Assembly: GCA_029263015.1 (NCBI GenBank)
Contig: JAJCYI010000242.1
Span: forward strand, 17,290-81,289
Reading direction: 5' to 3'
DNA from: Saprospiraceae bacterium
Lineage (GTDB): Bacteria > Bacteroidota > Bacteroidia > Chitinophagales > Saprospiraceae
DNA: 64,000 nt
The notes under the pieces are model-generated. The model was not told the origin of the DNA and did not search any database. It saw nothing but the letters and a program-made list of their open reading frames with translations. A program made the position numbers and the translations under genes. Below, in pieces: positions 1 to 9,181 of the stretch; within the stretch, counting starts at the first letter, position 1, and every line of letters starts with the position of its first letter.

Positions 1-747
1 CATTCCGCCGTCAACAGGCAATGCATGACCAGTAATAAATTTGGAATTATCGGAACTCAACCACATAATCGCTTCTCCAATTTCTTCTGGTTGTCCAAAA
101 CGGCCAAGTGGGATTCCTCTCATTAATTTTTCATCGAGGCCCTCTTTTGAATCCAACAACTGTTGGAACAATGCGGAATGGGTAAATACGGGACATATTG
201 CATTCACCCGGATGTTTTTTCTTGCATATTCGAGCGCAGCCGTTTTTGTCATACCGATTACCGCATGTTTGCTGGCTACATAAGATAAATTATTCGACAA
301 TCCACGCAACCCAGCAATGGATGATATATTTATTATACTGCCCCCTCCCTGTTTCAACATTTGTTGGATTTCGAATTTCATGCAATAAAAAACACCTGTT
401 TGATTTACGGCAATTACATCGTCCCAGTCGTCAAGTGGATGTACATGTGTTTTGGCCAAAGCCTTTGCCCCGATTCCCGCATTATTTACCGCGATATCAA
501 TGCTACCAAACTGTTTGACAGTCTCGTCCATTAAATGTTCGACCTCGTCGCAATTAGCAACATTGGCTTTGATGAAGATGGCCTTGCCATTATTTTTTTT
601 AATTAAATTAAATGTTTCGTTACCACCTTTTTCATTAATATCCGAAACAACTACATTTGCTCCTTTTTCAGCATATAACAATGCAGTCGAACGGCCTATC
701 CCAGAACCAGAACCAGTTATTAAAACAGTTTTATTTTTAAAATTCAT
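1..747 (-). CDS. SDR family oxidoreductase (3' end cut by window edge)
   Basis: Short-chain dehydrogenase/reductase, probably an NAD(P)-dependent 3-hydroxyacyl or related alcohol dehydrogenase. Read on the minus strand from the ATG at 747, it shows the Rossmann dinucleotide motif TGSGSGIG (residues 11-18), NNAG (88-91), the catalytic Ser near 142-143 and YxxxK (Y156, K160). The frame is still open at base 1, reading VDGGM, which is the usual SDR C-terminus, so only a few residues are missing. It is the last visible gene of the acyl-CoA catabolic cluster, 51 bp after the kinase gene. SDR membership is certain; the substrate is inferred from context only. Confidence 0.9.
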   Translation of the reverse strand, partial: MNFKNKTVLITGSGSGIGRSTALLYAEKGANVVVSDINEKGGNETFNLIKKNNGKAIFIKANVANCDEVEHLMDETVKQFGSIDIAVNNAGIGAKALAKTHVHPLDDWDDVIAVNQTGVFYCMKFEIQQMLKQGGGSIINISSIAGLRGLSNNLSYVASKHAVIGMTKTAALEYARKNIRVNAICPVFTHSALFQQLLDSKEGLDEKLMRGIPLGRFGQPEEIGEAIMWLSSDNSKFITGHALPVDGGM

Positions 748-798
748 TTATTAAATTTTGATTGTAACGGGGTGGACAATTTTTAATTTGTCGCTTAT

Positions 799-1869
799 TC
801 AACCATATAAATCATCAATCCGGTTTTTCTGAACAGCCTGCCACGCCGTATTAATAAATGCCATTGTCGCTTTGTTTAAATTGGCAAACCGTTCATCCTT
901 TGTATATCCTTTTTTATAACGGTAATATATCTGCTGTGCGATCGCAGCAATTTTAAAAAGGCCATAAGCATAATAAAACACTAGATGGGAAACCTTTCTT
1001 CCACTTTTATTTTCATATGCTTCTACCAATTCCATTCGGCCCGGATTGCCCGGTTCAGTGGTGCTCATCGGCAGACCCATTTTTAAAAAATCAGGGTCAT
1101 CGGCAGTAAACCAATAACTTAGGGATGTGCCCAAATCCATCAATGGATCGCCGAGGGTACACATTTCCCAATCCAAAACCGCAGTTACTTTACTCCAATC
1201 ATTTCTCGAAAAAACAATATTATCGTATTTAAAATCATTGTGGATCAAGGTGGAGGTATATTCTTTTGGTTGGTTTTCTTCGAGCCATTTCATCGTTTTT
1301 TCTGCGCTTGGGATATCATCGGTAGCTGCCTTTAAATACTGCCTTCCCCAATTAATGACTTGCCTTTCCACATATCCTTCCGGCCTGCCCAAATCTTCCA
1401 GTCCAACGGATTTATAATCTATGTTGTGCAATTCCACAAATGCATCGAGCCATGCATTTGAAATAACTTTAAAATCATTTTCGGAAATATTTAATTGTTT
1501 TAAATTATGAGGACGGATTATTCTGCCATCCACTTTTTCCATCATATAAAAAGGACTTCCGATAATTTCTTCATTTTCTGTATAAATATAGGTTTTGGGC
1601 GCTTTATTGAATACGGGATTTAATTTGGATAATACTTTATACTCCCGACCCATATCATGCCCTCTTTTCACGGCACCAAAGGGGGGGCGACGCAGGACGT
1701 ATTCTTTTTCCTCAATTTCTATGGAATAAGTCAAATTGGAATAGCCGCCTGGAAATTGCTCGACAATTAAAGGACTGTTTTTATCCTTTATGATATTATT
1801 TTCAAAAAGGAATTTCCTGAGGGTGTCCTCTTTTAATTCTTCTCCTTTTCTTACTTTTTGATTTGACAT
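799..1869 (-). CDS. APH-type phosphotransferase, ACAD10/11 kinase-domain-like
   Basis: A 356-residue protein kinase-like phosphotransferase of the aminoglycoside/choline kinase fold. Visible are the nucleotide loop FPGGYSNLTYSIEI (about 40-53), the catalytic loop HNDFKYDN (about 209-216) and the metal-binding DWEMCTLGDP (from about 233). The family is known as the kinase half of ACAD10/ACAD11 in animals and as LvaA in Pseudomonas, which phosphorylates 4-hydroxyacyl-CoA so that a partner dehydrogenase can remove the phosphate. The partner-type dehydrogenase is the gene just upstream, across a 57-bp gap that contains a strong hairpin. An antibiotic-modifying role is unlikely in this setting. 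The fold is secure; the 4-hydroxyacyl-CoA substrate is an inference. Confidence 0.85.
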   Translation of the reverse strand: MSNQKVRKGEELKEDTLRKFLFENNIIKDKNSPLIVEQFPGGYSNLTYSIEIEEKEYVLRRPPFGAVKRGHDMGREYKVLSKLNPVFNKAPKTYIYTENEEIIGSPFYMMEKVDGRIIRPHNLKQLNISENDFKVISNAWLDAFVELHNIDYKSVGLEDLGRPEGYVERQVINWGRQYLKAATDDIPSAEKTMKWLEENQPKEYTSTLIHNDFKYDNIVFSRNDWSKVTAVLDWEMCTLGDPLMDLGTSLSYWFTADDPDFLKMGLPMSTTEPGNPGRMELVEAYENKSGRKVSHLVFYYAYGLFKIAAIAQQIYYRYKKGYTKDERFANLNKATMAFINTAWQAVQKNRIDDLYG

Positions 1870-1884
1870 AAAATGAAAATGCGA

Positions 1885-1916
1885 GGTGTCGGACGCTTTT
1901 AGAAGCGTCCGACACC
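1885..1916. repeat. Perfect 14-bp-arm hairpin inside the operon
   Basis: Arms at 1885-1898 and 1903-1916 (GGTGTCGGACGCTT and its complement) with a 4-nt loop TTAG fill most of the gap between the dehydrogenase and kinase genes. The inner part (GACGCTT...AAGCGTC) resembles the palindromes at 38,123 and 43,411. It could attenuate or stabilise the operon transcript. Confidence 0.8.
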
Positions 1917-1926
1917 GGATGTTCTT

Positions 1927-3153
1927 TTAATCAAACTCACCATTCAAAACGGCTTTTACCGTATTTCTTCCCAATTGGTACATGTGTACTTCGTCCGGCC
2001 CATCTGCCAAGCGGATCATGCGGGCAGCTGCGAAAAAACCTGCCAACGGAATATCGCTGCTTACTCCCAATCCACCGTGAGCTTGCATCGCCCGGTCGAT
2101 GACATTTTGTGCCATTGTCGGAGCAACGATTTTTATCATCGCAATTAAATCACGAGCACCCTTGTTTTCGAACCGATCCATTTTATCGGCAGCAGATAAC
2201 GTCAGCAAGCGAGCCTGTTCAATTTCACAGCGGGACTTGGCAATATCCTGACGGATGCTACTGAAATCTTTTATTGCCCGACCAAAAACCACTCGTTCCG
2301 ACACCCTGCGGCACATCATTTCCAACGAACGTTGTGCCATCCCAATGAGCCTCATGCAATGGTGGATGCGGCCTGGGCCAAGGCGGCCCTGAGCTATTTC
2401 AAAACCCCTGCCTTCCCCGAGTAAAAGGTTCTCTTTCGGCACCCGCACGTTGTCCAATAATATCTCCGCATGGCCTTCTGGCGAATCGTTGTAACCTAAT
2501 AGATTAAGGTGTCTCAGCACTTTTAGGCCCGGAGTATCCATCGGTACAAGTATCATGCTTTGCTGCACATGCCGTTGGGCTTCAGGGTCGGTTTTTCCCA
2601 TCACGATAGCAACTTTGCAATGCGGATCCATACCACCAGATGACCACCATTTGCGACCGTTTATTATATATCCGTCGCCGTCACGAACGATGGAAGTTTC
2701 GATATTGGTCGCATCAGAAGAAGCCACATCCGGCTCGGTCATAAGGAAGGCAGAGCGCATTTTTCCGTCCATCAATGGCTTGAGCCATTGCGCTTGTTGC
2801 GCAGGCGTTCCGTATTTTGCCAGCACCTCCATATTACCTGTATCGGGTGCAGAGCAATTGAACACCTCCGATGCCCACCGCACTTTTCCCATCTGCTCGG
2901 CGAGCGGTGCATATTCCAAATTAGTGAGACCAGGGCTTAAGTCGCCATAATTATTTGGAAGAAATAAATTCCACAACCCTTCTCCCCTTGCCTGTTCTTT
3001 TAAATACTCAAGCTTGGGCCACCTTTTCCATATATTCTCTGGATCCAGCACAAAATCATTGTATTCCTTTTCATACGGATAAATATGGGCATTCATAAAT
3101 GCCTTTAATTTATTTTGGAGAGATATGGATTTTTCTGTGTATTCGAAATTCAT
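1927..3153 (-). CDS. Acyl-CoA dehydrogenase, ACAD11/LvaC-like
   Basis: A 408-residue flavoprotein with the full three-domain acyl-CoA dehydrogenase layout: helical N-terminus, middle beta domain ([22 protein letters not shown]) and helical C-domain ([12 protein letters not shown]). Near the C-terminus it carries ADGPDEVH (383-390), the signature I associate with the ACAD10/ACAD11 branch, in place of the YEGT motif of ordinary medium-chain enzymes. In that branch the enzyme works on 4-phosphoacyl-CoA made by an APH-type kinase, and such a kinase is the next gene downstream. It uses FAD and would pass electrons to ETF. It sits in the middle of the TetR-headed catabolic cluster. Family assignment is firm; the substrate is inferred. 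Confidence 0.92.
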   Translation of the reverse strand: MNFEYTEKSISLQNKLKAFMNAHIYPYEKEYNDFVLDPENIWKRWPKLEYLKEQARGEGLWNLFLPNNYGDLSPGLTNLEYAPLAEQMGKVRWASEVFNCSAPDTGNMEVLAKYGTPAQQAQWLKPLMDGKMRSAFLMTEPDVASSDATNIETSIVRDGDGYIINGRKWWSSGGMDPHCKVAIVMGKTDPEAQRHVQQSMILVPMDTPGLKVLRHLNLLGYNDSPEGHAEILLDNVRVPKENLLLGEGRGFEIAQGRLGPGRIHHCMRLIGMAQRSLEMMCRRVSERVVFGRAIKDFSSIRQDIAKSRCEIEQARLLTLSAADKMDRFENKGARDLIAMIKIVAPTMAQNVIDRAMQAHGGLGVSSDIPLAGFFAAARMIRLADGPDEVHMYQLGRNTVKAVLNGEFD

Positions 3154-3159
3154 TTTTTG

Positions 3160-3231
3160 ATTGTTGATTGATAATATTTAATTGATAGTTTCCACGGCAA
3201 ATAATTCATAAATTATAAATAATAAATTAAT
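3160..3231. repeat. AT-rich 7-bp word array in intergenic gap
   Basis: The 78-bp gap between the SDR and dehydrogenase genes holds repeated TTGATTG-like heptamers on its left side and ATAAATTAT-type words on the right. It is a weak, AT-rich member of the word-array class. Confidence 0.4.
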
Positions 3232-4005
3232 TCACCCTGCTATCAAATATCCACCATCCACAGTATATATTCCACCCGTCATATACGATCCAGCTTCTGA
3301 GGCCAACAACACCGCTAAACCCGTCATTTCATTTGGTATGGCCATGCGGCCACTGGGTAAAGTTTTTTTAATTTTGGCCATTAATTTTTCATTGGTCCAC
3401 AATGCTTCACTCAATTTCGTTTTTACCAATCCCGGACATATAGCATTGCTTCGGATGCCATGTCTGCCCCATTCTTTTGCCTGGTTTTTTGTGAGCATCA
3501 ATACCGCCGCTTTGCTCATACTATAAAGTCCCAAACCAAATCCAGGATGCAAACCTTCGACCGAACTTATATTTATAATAGATCCCCCTCCCCGCTTTTT
3601 CATTTCTGGCATACATATATTCGACAGCGCCCAAATTGCTTTCACATTGACATTAATCAATTTGTCAAATGCATCCTCTGACGCATTTTCTATTGGGCCA
3701 TAAACTGGGTTTATTCCCGCATTATTTATCAATATGTCCACTCCACCAAAATGGGTAACAGTTTTATCAACTAAATTTTTTCGCTGCTCTGAATTTGCGA
3801 CATGGCAAGCAATCCCGGTGGCATCCAAGCCATCGCTTTTGAATTTTGCTGCGACCTCGTCACACGCATCTTGTTTGCGGCTGCTGATGACAACTTTTGC
3901 GCCGTTTTCCGCCAACGCCCGTGCCATTGCTTCACCGATTCCTTTGCTCGAACCAGTGATAATAGCCACTTTTCCAGTGAGGTTGAAATTTGCTGTATTG
4001 GTCAT
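3232..4005 (-). CDS. SDR family oxidoreductase
   Basis: A 257-residue short-chain dehydrogenase. It shows TGSSKGIG (17-24), NNAG (94-97), the catalytic Ser at 147-148 and YSMSK (Y161, K165), and ends with the SDR-typical TGGIYTVDGGYLIAG. It is close in style to DHRS4-like carbonyl reductases, so NADP(H)-dependent oxidation of a hydroxyacyl-CoA or reduction of a ketone is plausible. It lies between the MaoC hydratase and the ACAD11-like dehydrogenase in the same orientation. The 129-bp gap upstream contains a heptamer array and a run of nine C. Confidence 0.9.
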   Translation of the reverse strand: MTNTANFNLTGKVAIITGSSKGIGEAMARALAENGAKVVISSRKQDACDEVAAKFKSDGLDATGIACHVANSEQRKNLVDKTVTHFGGVDILINNAGINPVYGPIENASEDAFDKLINVNVKAIWALSNICMPEMKKRGGGSIINISSVEGLHPGFGLGLYSMSKAAVLMLTKNQAKEWGRHGIRSNAICPGLVKTKLSEALWTNEKLMAKIKKTLPSGRMAIPNEMTGLAVLLASEAGSYMTGGIYTVDGGYLIAG

Positions 4006-4014
4006 AATTGAATT

Positions 4015-4062
4015 GGTTGTTGGTTTTTAGTTGTTAGTTTTTAGTTTTTAGTTTTTGGAGAA
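4015..4062. repeat. Heptamer word array (GGTTGTT/AGTTTTT type)
   Basis: Six consecutive 7-bp words of the form (G/A)GTTnTT follow each other here just upstream of the SDR start. There is no matching inverted arm in the gap. It is followed by AT words and a C9 tract at 4082-4090. Confidence 0.65.
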
Positions 4063-4134
4063 CGCCATAGGATTACAAGTGCCCCCCCCCGTTAAGCCAT
4101 TAAACCTATAAACCTATAAACCATCATACCCCTC

Positions 4135-4590
4135 TCACTCAAACAATAACGAAATAAAAGTCCCGACACAGGCAGGTTTTTCTGCTCCATGTATTTCCAT
4201 GGTGCAGTCCCAGAATATCCTGACCCCATTCGGTCCTTGTTTTCTAATTTGTGCGACTTTGGTCAACAAACGAATATGGCAACCAACGGGAACTGGGTGC
4301 GGGAAGCGCACTTTTTCCAATCCATAATTCACGCCTAATTTTGCGGATTTAACCTCCACGCCATCCATGATAAATTTGGACAACATGGAAACGGAGAAAA
4401 AGCCATGTGCGATCGGCCCACCAAATGGCGATTCTTTTTTCGCCCGTTCGGCATCTACATGTATCCACTGGAAATCTTGCGTGGCGGAGGCAAAATCATT
4501 GACCATCTGCTGGGTGACTTCAAGCCACTCTGAGGGCGGTAAATCTTTCCCCTCCATTTTACGGAAGTCTGCTATGTTTTCGAATTTCAT
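4135..4590 (-). CDS. MaoC family (R)-specific enoyl-CoA hydratase
   Basis: A 151-residue single hot-dog-fold hydratase. The hydratase-2 signature is visible as ATQDFQWIHVD followed by GGPIAHGF, giving the catalytic Asp39 and His44 (D-x4-H). The protein would hydrate trans-2-enoyl-CoA to (R)-3-hydroxyacyl-CoA, linking the dehydrogenase products to the SDR genes on both sides. The length is normal for the family. The 62-bp gap upstream is a hairpin made of 8-bp words. Confidence 0.9.
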   Translation of the reverse strand: MKFENIADFRKMEGKDLPPSEWLEVTQQMVNDFASATQDFQWIHVDAERAKKESPFGGPIAHGFFSVSMLSKFIMDGVEVKSAKLGVNYGLEKVRFPHPVPVGCHIRLLTKVAQIRKQGPNGVRIFWDCTMEIHGAEKPACVGTFISLLFE

Positions 4591-4650
4591 GGATTCATGG
4601 TTTCATAGTTTCACTGTTTCATGAAACCATGGAACAGTGAAACCAGGGAA
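4588..4650. repeat. 8-bp word array forming a hairpin
   Basis: Left words of the form TTCAnnGn and right words of the form ACCAnGGA/ACAGTGAA are approximate complements, turning over near 4618-4625. The array fills the gap between the MaoC and SDR genes. Confidence 0.7.
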
Positions 4651-4652
4651 AT

Positions 4653-5390
4653 TCACCTCGACCAACCACCATCTATTGTCAAGCATATTCCTGAGACAAA
4701 CCTTGCTTCATCTGAGGCCAGATATAAATAACCATAGGCTATGTCAATAGGGTCGGCCAAGAGGCGAAGCGGGATATTGTCTTTGATGTTGGCGAGATGT
4801 TCTTTTGGAATCTTTGCGGTCATTTCTGTTTGTGTAAATCCGGGTGCGATGCAATTGGCGGTGATGCCATATTTGCCAAATTCCAGCGTCCAGGTTTTTG
4901 CCATGGCGATGACACCAGCTTTGGTAGCAGAATAATTGGTCTGCCCAAAATTGCCGCGCAGACCGACATTAGATGCTGCTGAAACAATACGACCCCAACC
5001 ATTTTTCCTCATATATGGCACGACCGCTTTTGTACAATTAAATACGCCCGTTAAATTCACATCAATGACTGACTGCCATTCTTCGTCGGTCATTTTCATT
5101 AAGGTCCGGTCACGGGTTATGCCAGCATTATTTATCAGAATATCAATGCGGCCATATATTTCGGAAATATATTTGGCATTTTCCTGAATAGCTGTTTTGT
5201 CCGTCACCGATATTTTGAAATATTCAGCTTTTCCCCCTGTAGAATTTATTTCTTCAGCGGTTTCTTTTCCTTCCTCCAGTAAATCCCAAATCATAACTGT
5301 TGCACCTTCTTTGGCAAACAATTTACAAATGGCCTTACCGATTCCCCTTGCGCCGCCAGTGACGATGGCAATTTTATTTTTTAATCTCAT
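4653..5390 (-). CDS. SDR family 3-oxoacyl-[ACP/CoA] reductase-like
   Basis: A 245-residue FabG-like SDR. I place the start at the ATG at 5390 (MRLKNKIAIV); the frame stays open further upstream only because it reads through an intergenic hairpin array. Motifs are TGGARGIG (11-18), NNAG (87-90), Ser140, Tyr153 and Lys157, and the C-terminus GICLTIDGGWSR. The ITRDRTLMKM stretch after NNAG is typical of FabG/PhaB-type reductases, so an acetoacetyl- or 3-oxoacyl-CoA reductase role is reasonable. It lies between the acyl-CoA ligase and MaoC genes. Confidence 0.9.
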   Translation of the reverse strand: MRLKNKIAIVTGGARGIGKAICKLFAKEGATVMIWDLLEEGKETAEEINSTGGKAEYFKISVTDKTAIQENAKYISEIYGRIDILINNAGITRDRTLMKMTDEEWQSVIDVNLTGVFNCTKAVVPYMRKNGWGRIVSAASNVGLRGNFGQTNYSATKAGVIAMAKTWTLEFGKYGITANCIAPGFTQTEMTAKIPKEHLANIKDNIPLRLLADPIDIAYGYLYLASDEARFVSGICLTIDGGWSR

Positions 5391-5395
5391 AATCG

Positions 5396-5463
5396 AAATT
5401 GGAAATTGGAAATTAGAAACTGGTAATTGAGTTAAATTTCCAGTTTCTAATTTCCAATTTTTA
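5396..5463. repeat. 7-bp word hairpin with perfect 21-bp arms
   Basis: Heptamers of the GGAAATT/AGAAACT type at 5403-5423 are repeated as the exact reverse complement at 5440-5460. The hairpin fills the gap between the SDR and the acyl-CoA ligase gene and produces a false N-terminal extension of the SDR frame. Confidence 0.9.
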
Positions 5464-7290
5464 TTACCCTCCATATATTTGGTCAATATCCGATTTAAAT
5501 TTCTCCGAGATGACCCTCCGCTTTAGTTTTAATGTTGGGGTCAACTCAGCATCAGCGCCATCCTCGTGACTGGGCAACCAAGCCTTGGAGATAAGCGAGA
5601 ATTTTTTGATCTGTTCAATATGACTAAAATCAGGGTTGTACTTATTGATTATTTCTTGAAAACAATCACAAACTTTTTCATGCTCGCAAACAGTCGACAG
5701 GTCGCTCCATTCTACCCCGTTTTCTGAACACCAATTTTTAAGTGCAGGCTCGGACGGTACAATTAAAGCAGAAACATATTTTTGCCGGTCTCCGATCACC
5801 ATCATTTGTTCAATCAAAAAACTCTCCTTGAAACGATTTTCAATCGGCGCTGGAGCGACGTATTTCCCACCGGAAGTTTTTAATAGTTCTTTTTTTCGAT
5901 CGGTTATTTTAAGGAATTGATTTCCACCTGCACCAGTTATGAATTTTCCAATATCACCCGTGCAGAACCAACGTTTCCCATCCAATTCCTTAAATACTTT
6001 TGCATTGGCTTCTGGGTTGTTGTAATAGCCTTTCATTATGTTTGGTCCATGCGCTAAAATTTCACCTTCGTTTTCTTTGTAGTCGCCGTCTGAATCATCA
6101 ATTTTTATTTCTACTTTATCAATAGTAGGCCCAACCGAACCTAAATGAGCACCATTTTTATTAAAATTATTTACCGTCAAAGTAGGTGAAGTTTCGGTCA
6201 AGCCATATCCTTCCCTGACCGGAATCCCTGCTGCATTAAACACCTGTAATATTTTATAAGAACAAGGTGCTGCTCCGGTAACGATCCCTTTTAAATTGCC
6301 GCCGAGTGCCGCCCTCCATTTACTGAATATCAATTTATCGGCGAGCTTCCATTTAATGGCATCAAATCCTGAAGTTTTTTTATTTAATTCATAATTATCA
6401 GCAAGGCTGAGCGCCCAAAAAAACAATTTCTTTTTGCTCCCTTGCAAGGCAAGTCCTTTATTGTAAATGGCTTCATATATTTTTTCCAGGAGCCTTGGCA
6501 CCGTGGTAAAAAATACAGGTTTCACCTCAGCCATATCGCCAGTTGGTCCAGATAAATTATCCGTCCCTGTAAAATGAACGGAGATACTTTTATTCATGTA
6601 GCAAAAAGAAGCGGCCCTTTCAAAAACATGGCATAAAGGCAAAAAACTCAATACGTTTTCACCGGCCGAGACGGGCATCATTGCGGAAGTTTCATTAACA
6701 ACATGGACAATGTTGGTATGCGTCAACATGACTCCTTTTGGGTTGCCCGTTGTGCCCGAAGTATAAATAATAGTGGCGAGGTCATCCGGCTGAACTGTTT
6801 TTTTTATTTTATTGACTTCATCAAGGTTGTCTTCCGAAAAAGTAGATTGCCAATATGGCTTATCTCCTTCCTTATCAAACTTATAAATAGCCTGAAGAGA
6901 TGGCACATTTGGTTGCGCTTTCAGTAATTTTTCATATAAATCCATTGCCCCGCAAAATGCCATTTTACATTCTGAATCGTTTAAAATATATTCATATTCA
7001 CGCGGGGAAATAGTTGGATACAATGGCACAGAAACCATCCCGGCCATTTGTGCAGCCAAGTCCATAATCACCCATTCAGGCCGGTTTTTATAACTCGCTA
7101 TGGCAACCCTATCTCCTTTCTCCAAGCCTGCACCAATAAGGCCAGAGGCTGCCCGTTCGGCCATGTCGATAATTTCATCTGTACTGTAAAACAGCCATTT
7201 CCCATCTTTGCCACGGCGGCCCATGGATTGTTCTAAAGAATGATTGTTTTTTTGGTGATAGATGTAGTCGAAAAGCCTGGTTGGATTCAT
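5464..7290 (-). CDS. Long-chain acyl-CoA synthetase (AMP-binding)
   Basis: A 608-residue member of the ANL superfamily that activates fatty acids to acyl-CoA with ATP. The adenylate motif YTSGTTGNPKGVMLTH lies at about 174-190, followed by GYGLTETSP and the hinge region with TGDIGKF and KITDRKKELLKTSGGKYVAP. The long C-terminal part with an EQIKKF segment resembles the ACSL/FAA branch (AMP-binding enzyme family 15), not short-chain ligases. It supplies substrates for both dehydrogenases in the cluster. The gap to the upstream dehydrogenase is 76 bp and AT-rich. Confidence 0.94.
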   Translation of the reverse strand: MNPTRLFDYIYHQKNNHSLEQSMGRRGKDGKWLFYSTDEIIDMAERAASGLIGAGLEKGDRVAIASYKNRPEWVIMDLAAQMAGMVSVPLYPTISPREYEYILNDSECKMAFCGAMDLYEKLLKAQPNVPSLQAIYKFDKEGDKPYWQSTFSEDNLDEVNKIKKTVQPDDLATIIYTSGTTGNPKGVMLTHTNIVHVVNETSAMMPVSAGENVLSFLPLCHVFERAASFCYMNKSISVHFTGTDNLSGPTGDMAEVKPVFFTTVPRLLEKIYEAIYNKGLALQGSKKKLFFWALSLADNYELNKKTSGFDAIKWKLADKLIFSKWRAALGGNLKGIVTGAAPCSYKILQVFNAAGIPVREGYGLTETSPTLTVNNFNKNGAHLGSVGPTIDKVEIKIDDSDGDYKENEGEILAHGPNIMKGYYNNPEANAKVFKELDGKRWFCTGDIGKFITGAGGNQFLKITDRKKELLKTSGGKYVAPAPIENRFKESFLIEQMMVIGDRQKYVSALIVPSEPALKNWCSENGVEWSDLSTVCEHEKVCDCFQEIINKYNPDFSHIEQIKKFSLISKAWLPSHEDGADAELTPTLKLKRRVISEKFKSDIDQIYGG

Positions 7291-7366
7291 TTTAATAAAT
7301 TTATTATAGATGAATGATGATTGATTGTTGGGTTAAATATATAACTCATAAATCACAATTCATAAA

Positions 7367-9181
7367 TCAAACAATGACCTCCTCCCCTTTCGCAACGGTC
7401 AACACTTCTTCGTCCATCAACACCTCAGCTAATCCCTGGGTTTTTGTCATTTCATATTTAAAGTAAAACTTCATGGCGTGGATTTTACTTTCGTAAAATG
7501 AATTTTCATATTTAATATTCCCAGTCACCAATGCCTCTTTGGCCAAGGTGGCCATTTTCAACCATTGCCAGCCAGCAACAATGGTACTCATGAAATCCAT
7601 AAAAATAGTGGCATCAGAAATGAACCTTTCAAAGTCACCCTTTTGCGCAAAAGCAGTCAAAAATTCCATGACATCAGCTATCCGTTTTAGGTTGATGCCC
7701 AGCGTTTTAGCATAAGGTTTCAACTCGTCGTAGGCCATGGCTGACATGATGGTTCCATTTATTTCCTGCGCGAGCAGGTGTGCGCCCTTGCCGCCTTTCA
7801 TCAGCATTTTCCGACCCAGCAGGTCAAGCGATTGGATGCCTGTAGTGCCTTCGTAAATTGCAAAAATCCGAATATCCCGAAGGTATTGCTGTAAAATATA
7901 TTCAGAGCAAAAGCCATAGCCCCCGAGTACTTGCACCCCATTATTGGCGGACTCGATGCCCTTTTCCGATGGGAAAGTTTTCACGATCGGTGTCATCATT
8001 TCCAACAGAAGATTATACTTTTTTTTCTCCTGATGGTCATTGGCGGCTTTCATTTTATCGTGATAATGTGCCCCCTGCATGACGATGCATATAGCACCTT
8101 CTGACAGGGCTTTTTGCAGCAGCAACATGCGCCGGACGTCGGGATGGTTGATGATGAGGGTCTGTTCGGCAGTCACATCTTTTTTGCCCGAACTTGCTAT
8201 TTTCCTACCCTGCGGACGCTCGTTCGCATACTCCAACGAGGCATGGTAAGCCGCCATTGCGATGGCCGCAGCGCCCCTACCAACGGCAATCCTTGCGCCA
8301 TTCATCATCTGGAACATGTATTTCAGACCATGATGAGCCTGCCCAATAAGCCAGCCTTGACAGTCGTCACTTTCACCGAACATGAGGTGGGCAGTACAGT
8401 AACCACGTTGCCCCATTTTTTGGAAATCGCCCGCCGTCACGACATCGTTGAATTCCAGGGAGCCATCTTCCGCTATGCGGTTTTTTGGCACCACAAAAAG
8501 CGAAATACCCTTCGTGCCAGCCGGCGCTCCGTCTATTCTCGCCAATACCAAGTGGATAAAATTGTCAGAATATTGATGGTCGCCACCGGAGATGAATATT
8601 TTCTGCCCATTCATTTTATAGGAGCCATCGGACTGCGGAGAAGCCGTGGTGGTCACATCTGAAAGGGAACTGCCTGCCTGGGGTTCAGTTAGGCACATCG
8701 TGCCGGCCCACTCGCCCGTAAGCATGTGGGGAACATATTTTTCTTTTAGATTTTCCTCACCAAACGAGAGTATCAATTCCGCCGAACCAAGAGTTAGTCC
8801 AGGGTAGCCAAGCAGGTGGTTGTTGGCGGCCTCCATGATGGTATATGCAATTGTGTGAACGGCCAGCGGCAACTGCAGCCCACCATCTTCCATCTCGATT
8901 GGACTGGCAATGATGCCCAATTCGCCCCCCTTTTTCATTACAGTTTCCACAACGGGGTGTACTATTATTTTTCCATCTTTAAAATAGGCCGGCTGGGTGT
9001 CCATTTCAACAAAATGCGGGTGGAGTTCCTTGTCTGAAAAATCTTTTACAGACTCCAAAAACAAATTGATGCTCTCCACATCGTGCTGGTTGTAATAATT
9101 GGAGGACAGCACGGATTCCAACTCATGCACATCGAAGAGCTGGAATTTGAGGGTGTTTATGTCGATGTATTTCTTTGCCAT
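7367..9181 (-). CDS. Acyl-CoA dehydrogenase with C-terminal extension (about 600 aa type)
   Basis: A 604-residue FAD enzyme of the long FadE/DmdC-like group. It has an N-terminal extension, a middle domain with MCLTEPQAGSSLSDV, a helical domain containing VLGGYGFCSEY and the catalytic-glutamate motif YEGTTGIQSLDLLGRK (Glu near 444), and an extra C-terminal helical domain of about 120 residues. This length and the C-terminal domain are normal for the branch. It performs the first oxidation step on straight-chain acyl-CoA and is distinct from the ACAD11-like dehydrogenase downstream, so the cluster has two dehydrogenases of different specificity. Confidence 0.93.
   Translation of the reverse strand: MAKKYIDINTLKFQLFDVHELESVLSSNYYNQHDVESINLFLESVKDFSDKELHPHFVEMDTQPAYFKDGKIIVHPVVETVMKKGGELGIIASPIEMEDGGLQLPLAVHTIAYTIMEAANNHLLGYPGLTLGSAELILSFGEENLKEKYVPHMLTGEWAGTMCLTEPQAGSSLSDVTTTASPQSDGSYKMNGQKIFISGGDHQYSDNFIHLVLARIDGAPAGTKGISLFVVPKNRIAEDGSLEFNDVVTAGDFQKMGQRGYCTAHLMFGESDDCQGWLIGQAHHGLKYMFQMMNGARIAVGRGAAAIAMAAYHASLEYANERPQGRKIASSGKKDVTAEQTLIINHPDVRRMLLLQKALSEGAICIVMQGAHYHDKMKAANDHQEKKKYNLLLEMMTPIVKTFPSEKGIESANNGVQVLGGYGFCSEYILQQYLRDIRIFAIYEGTTGIQSLDLLGRKMLMKGGKGAHLLAQEINGTIMSAMAYDELKPYAKTLGINLKRIADVMEFLTAFAQKGDFERFISDATIFMDFMSTIVAGWQWLKMATLAKEALVTGNIKYENSFYESKIHAMKFYFKYEMTKTQGLAEVLMDEEVLTVAKGEEVIV

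Noticed and set aside
799..1869. Aminoglycoside resistance gene
   Set aside because: The fold is shared, but the neighbours are acyl-CoA enzymes and the sequence resembles the ACAD10/11 kinase branch.
4082..4090. C9 homopolymer as a phase-variation switch
   Set aside because: It lies in an intergenic gap, at no promoter element that I can place, so no switch can be supported.
8114..8662. 182-codon open frame opposite the long acyl-CoA dehydrogenase
   Set aside because: It is an antisense shadow of a well-supported gene and has no recognisable domain.
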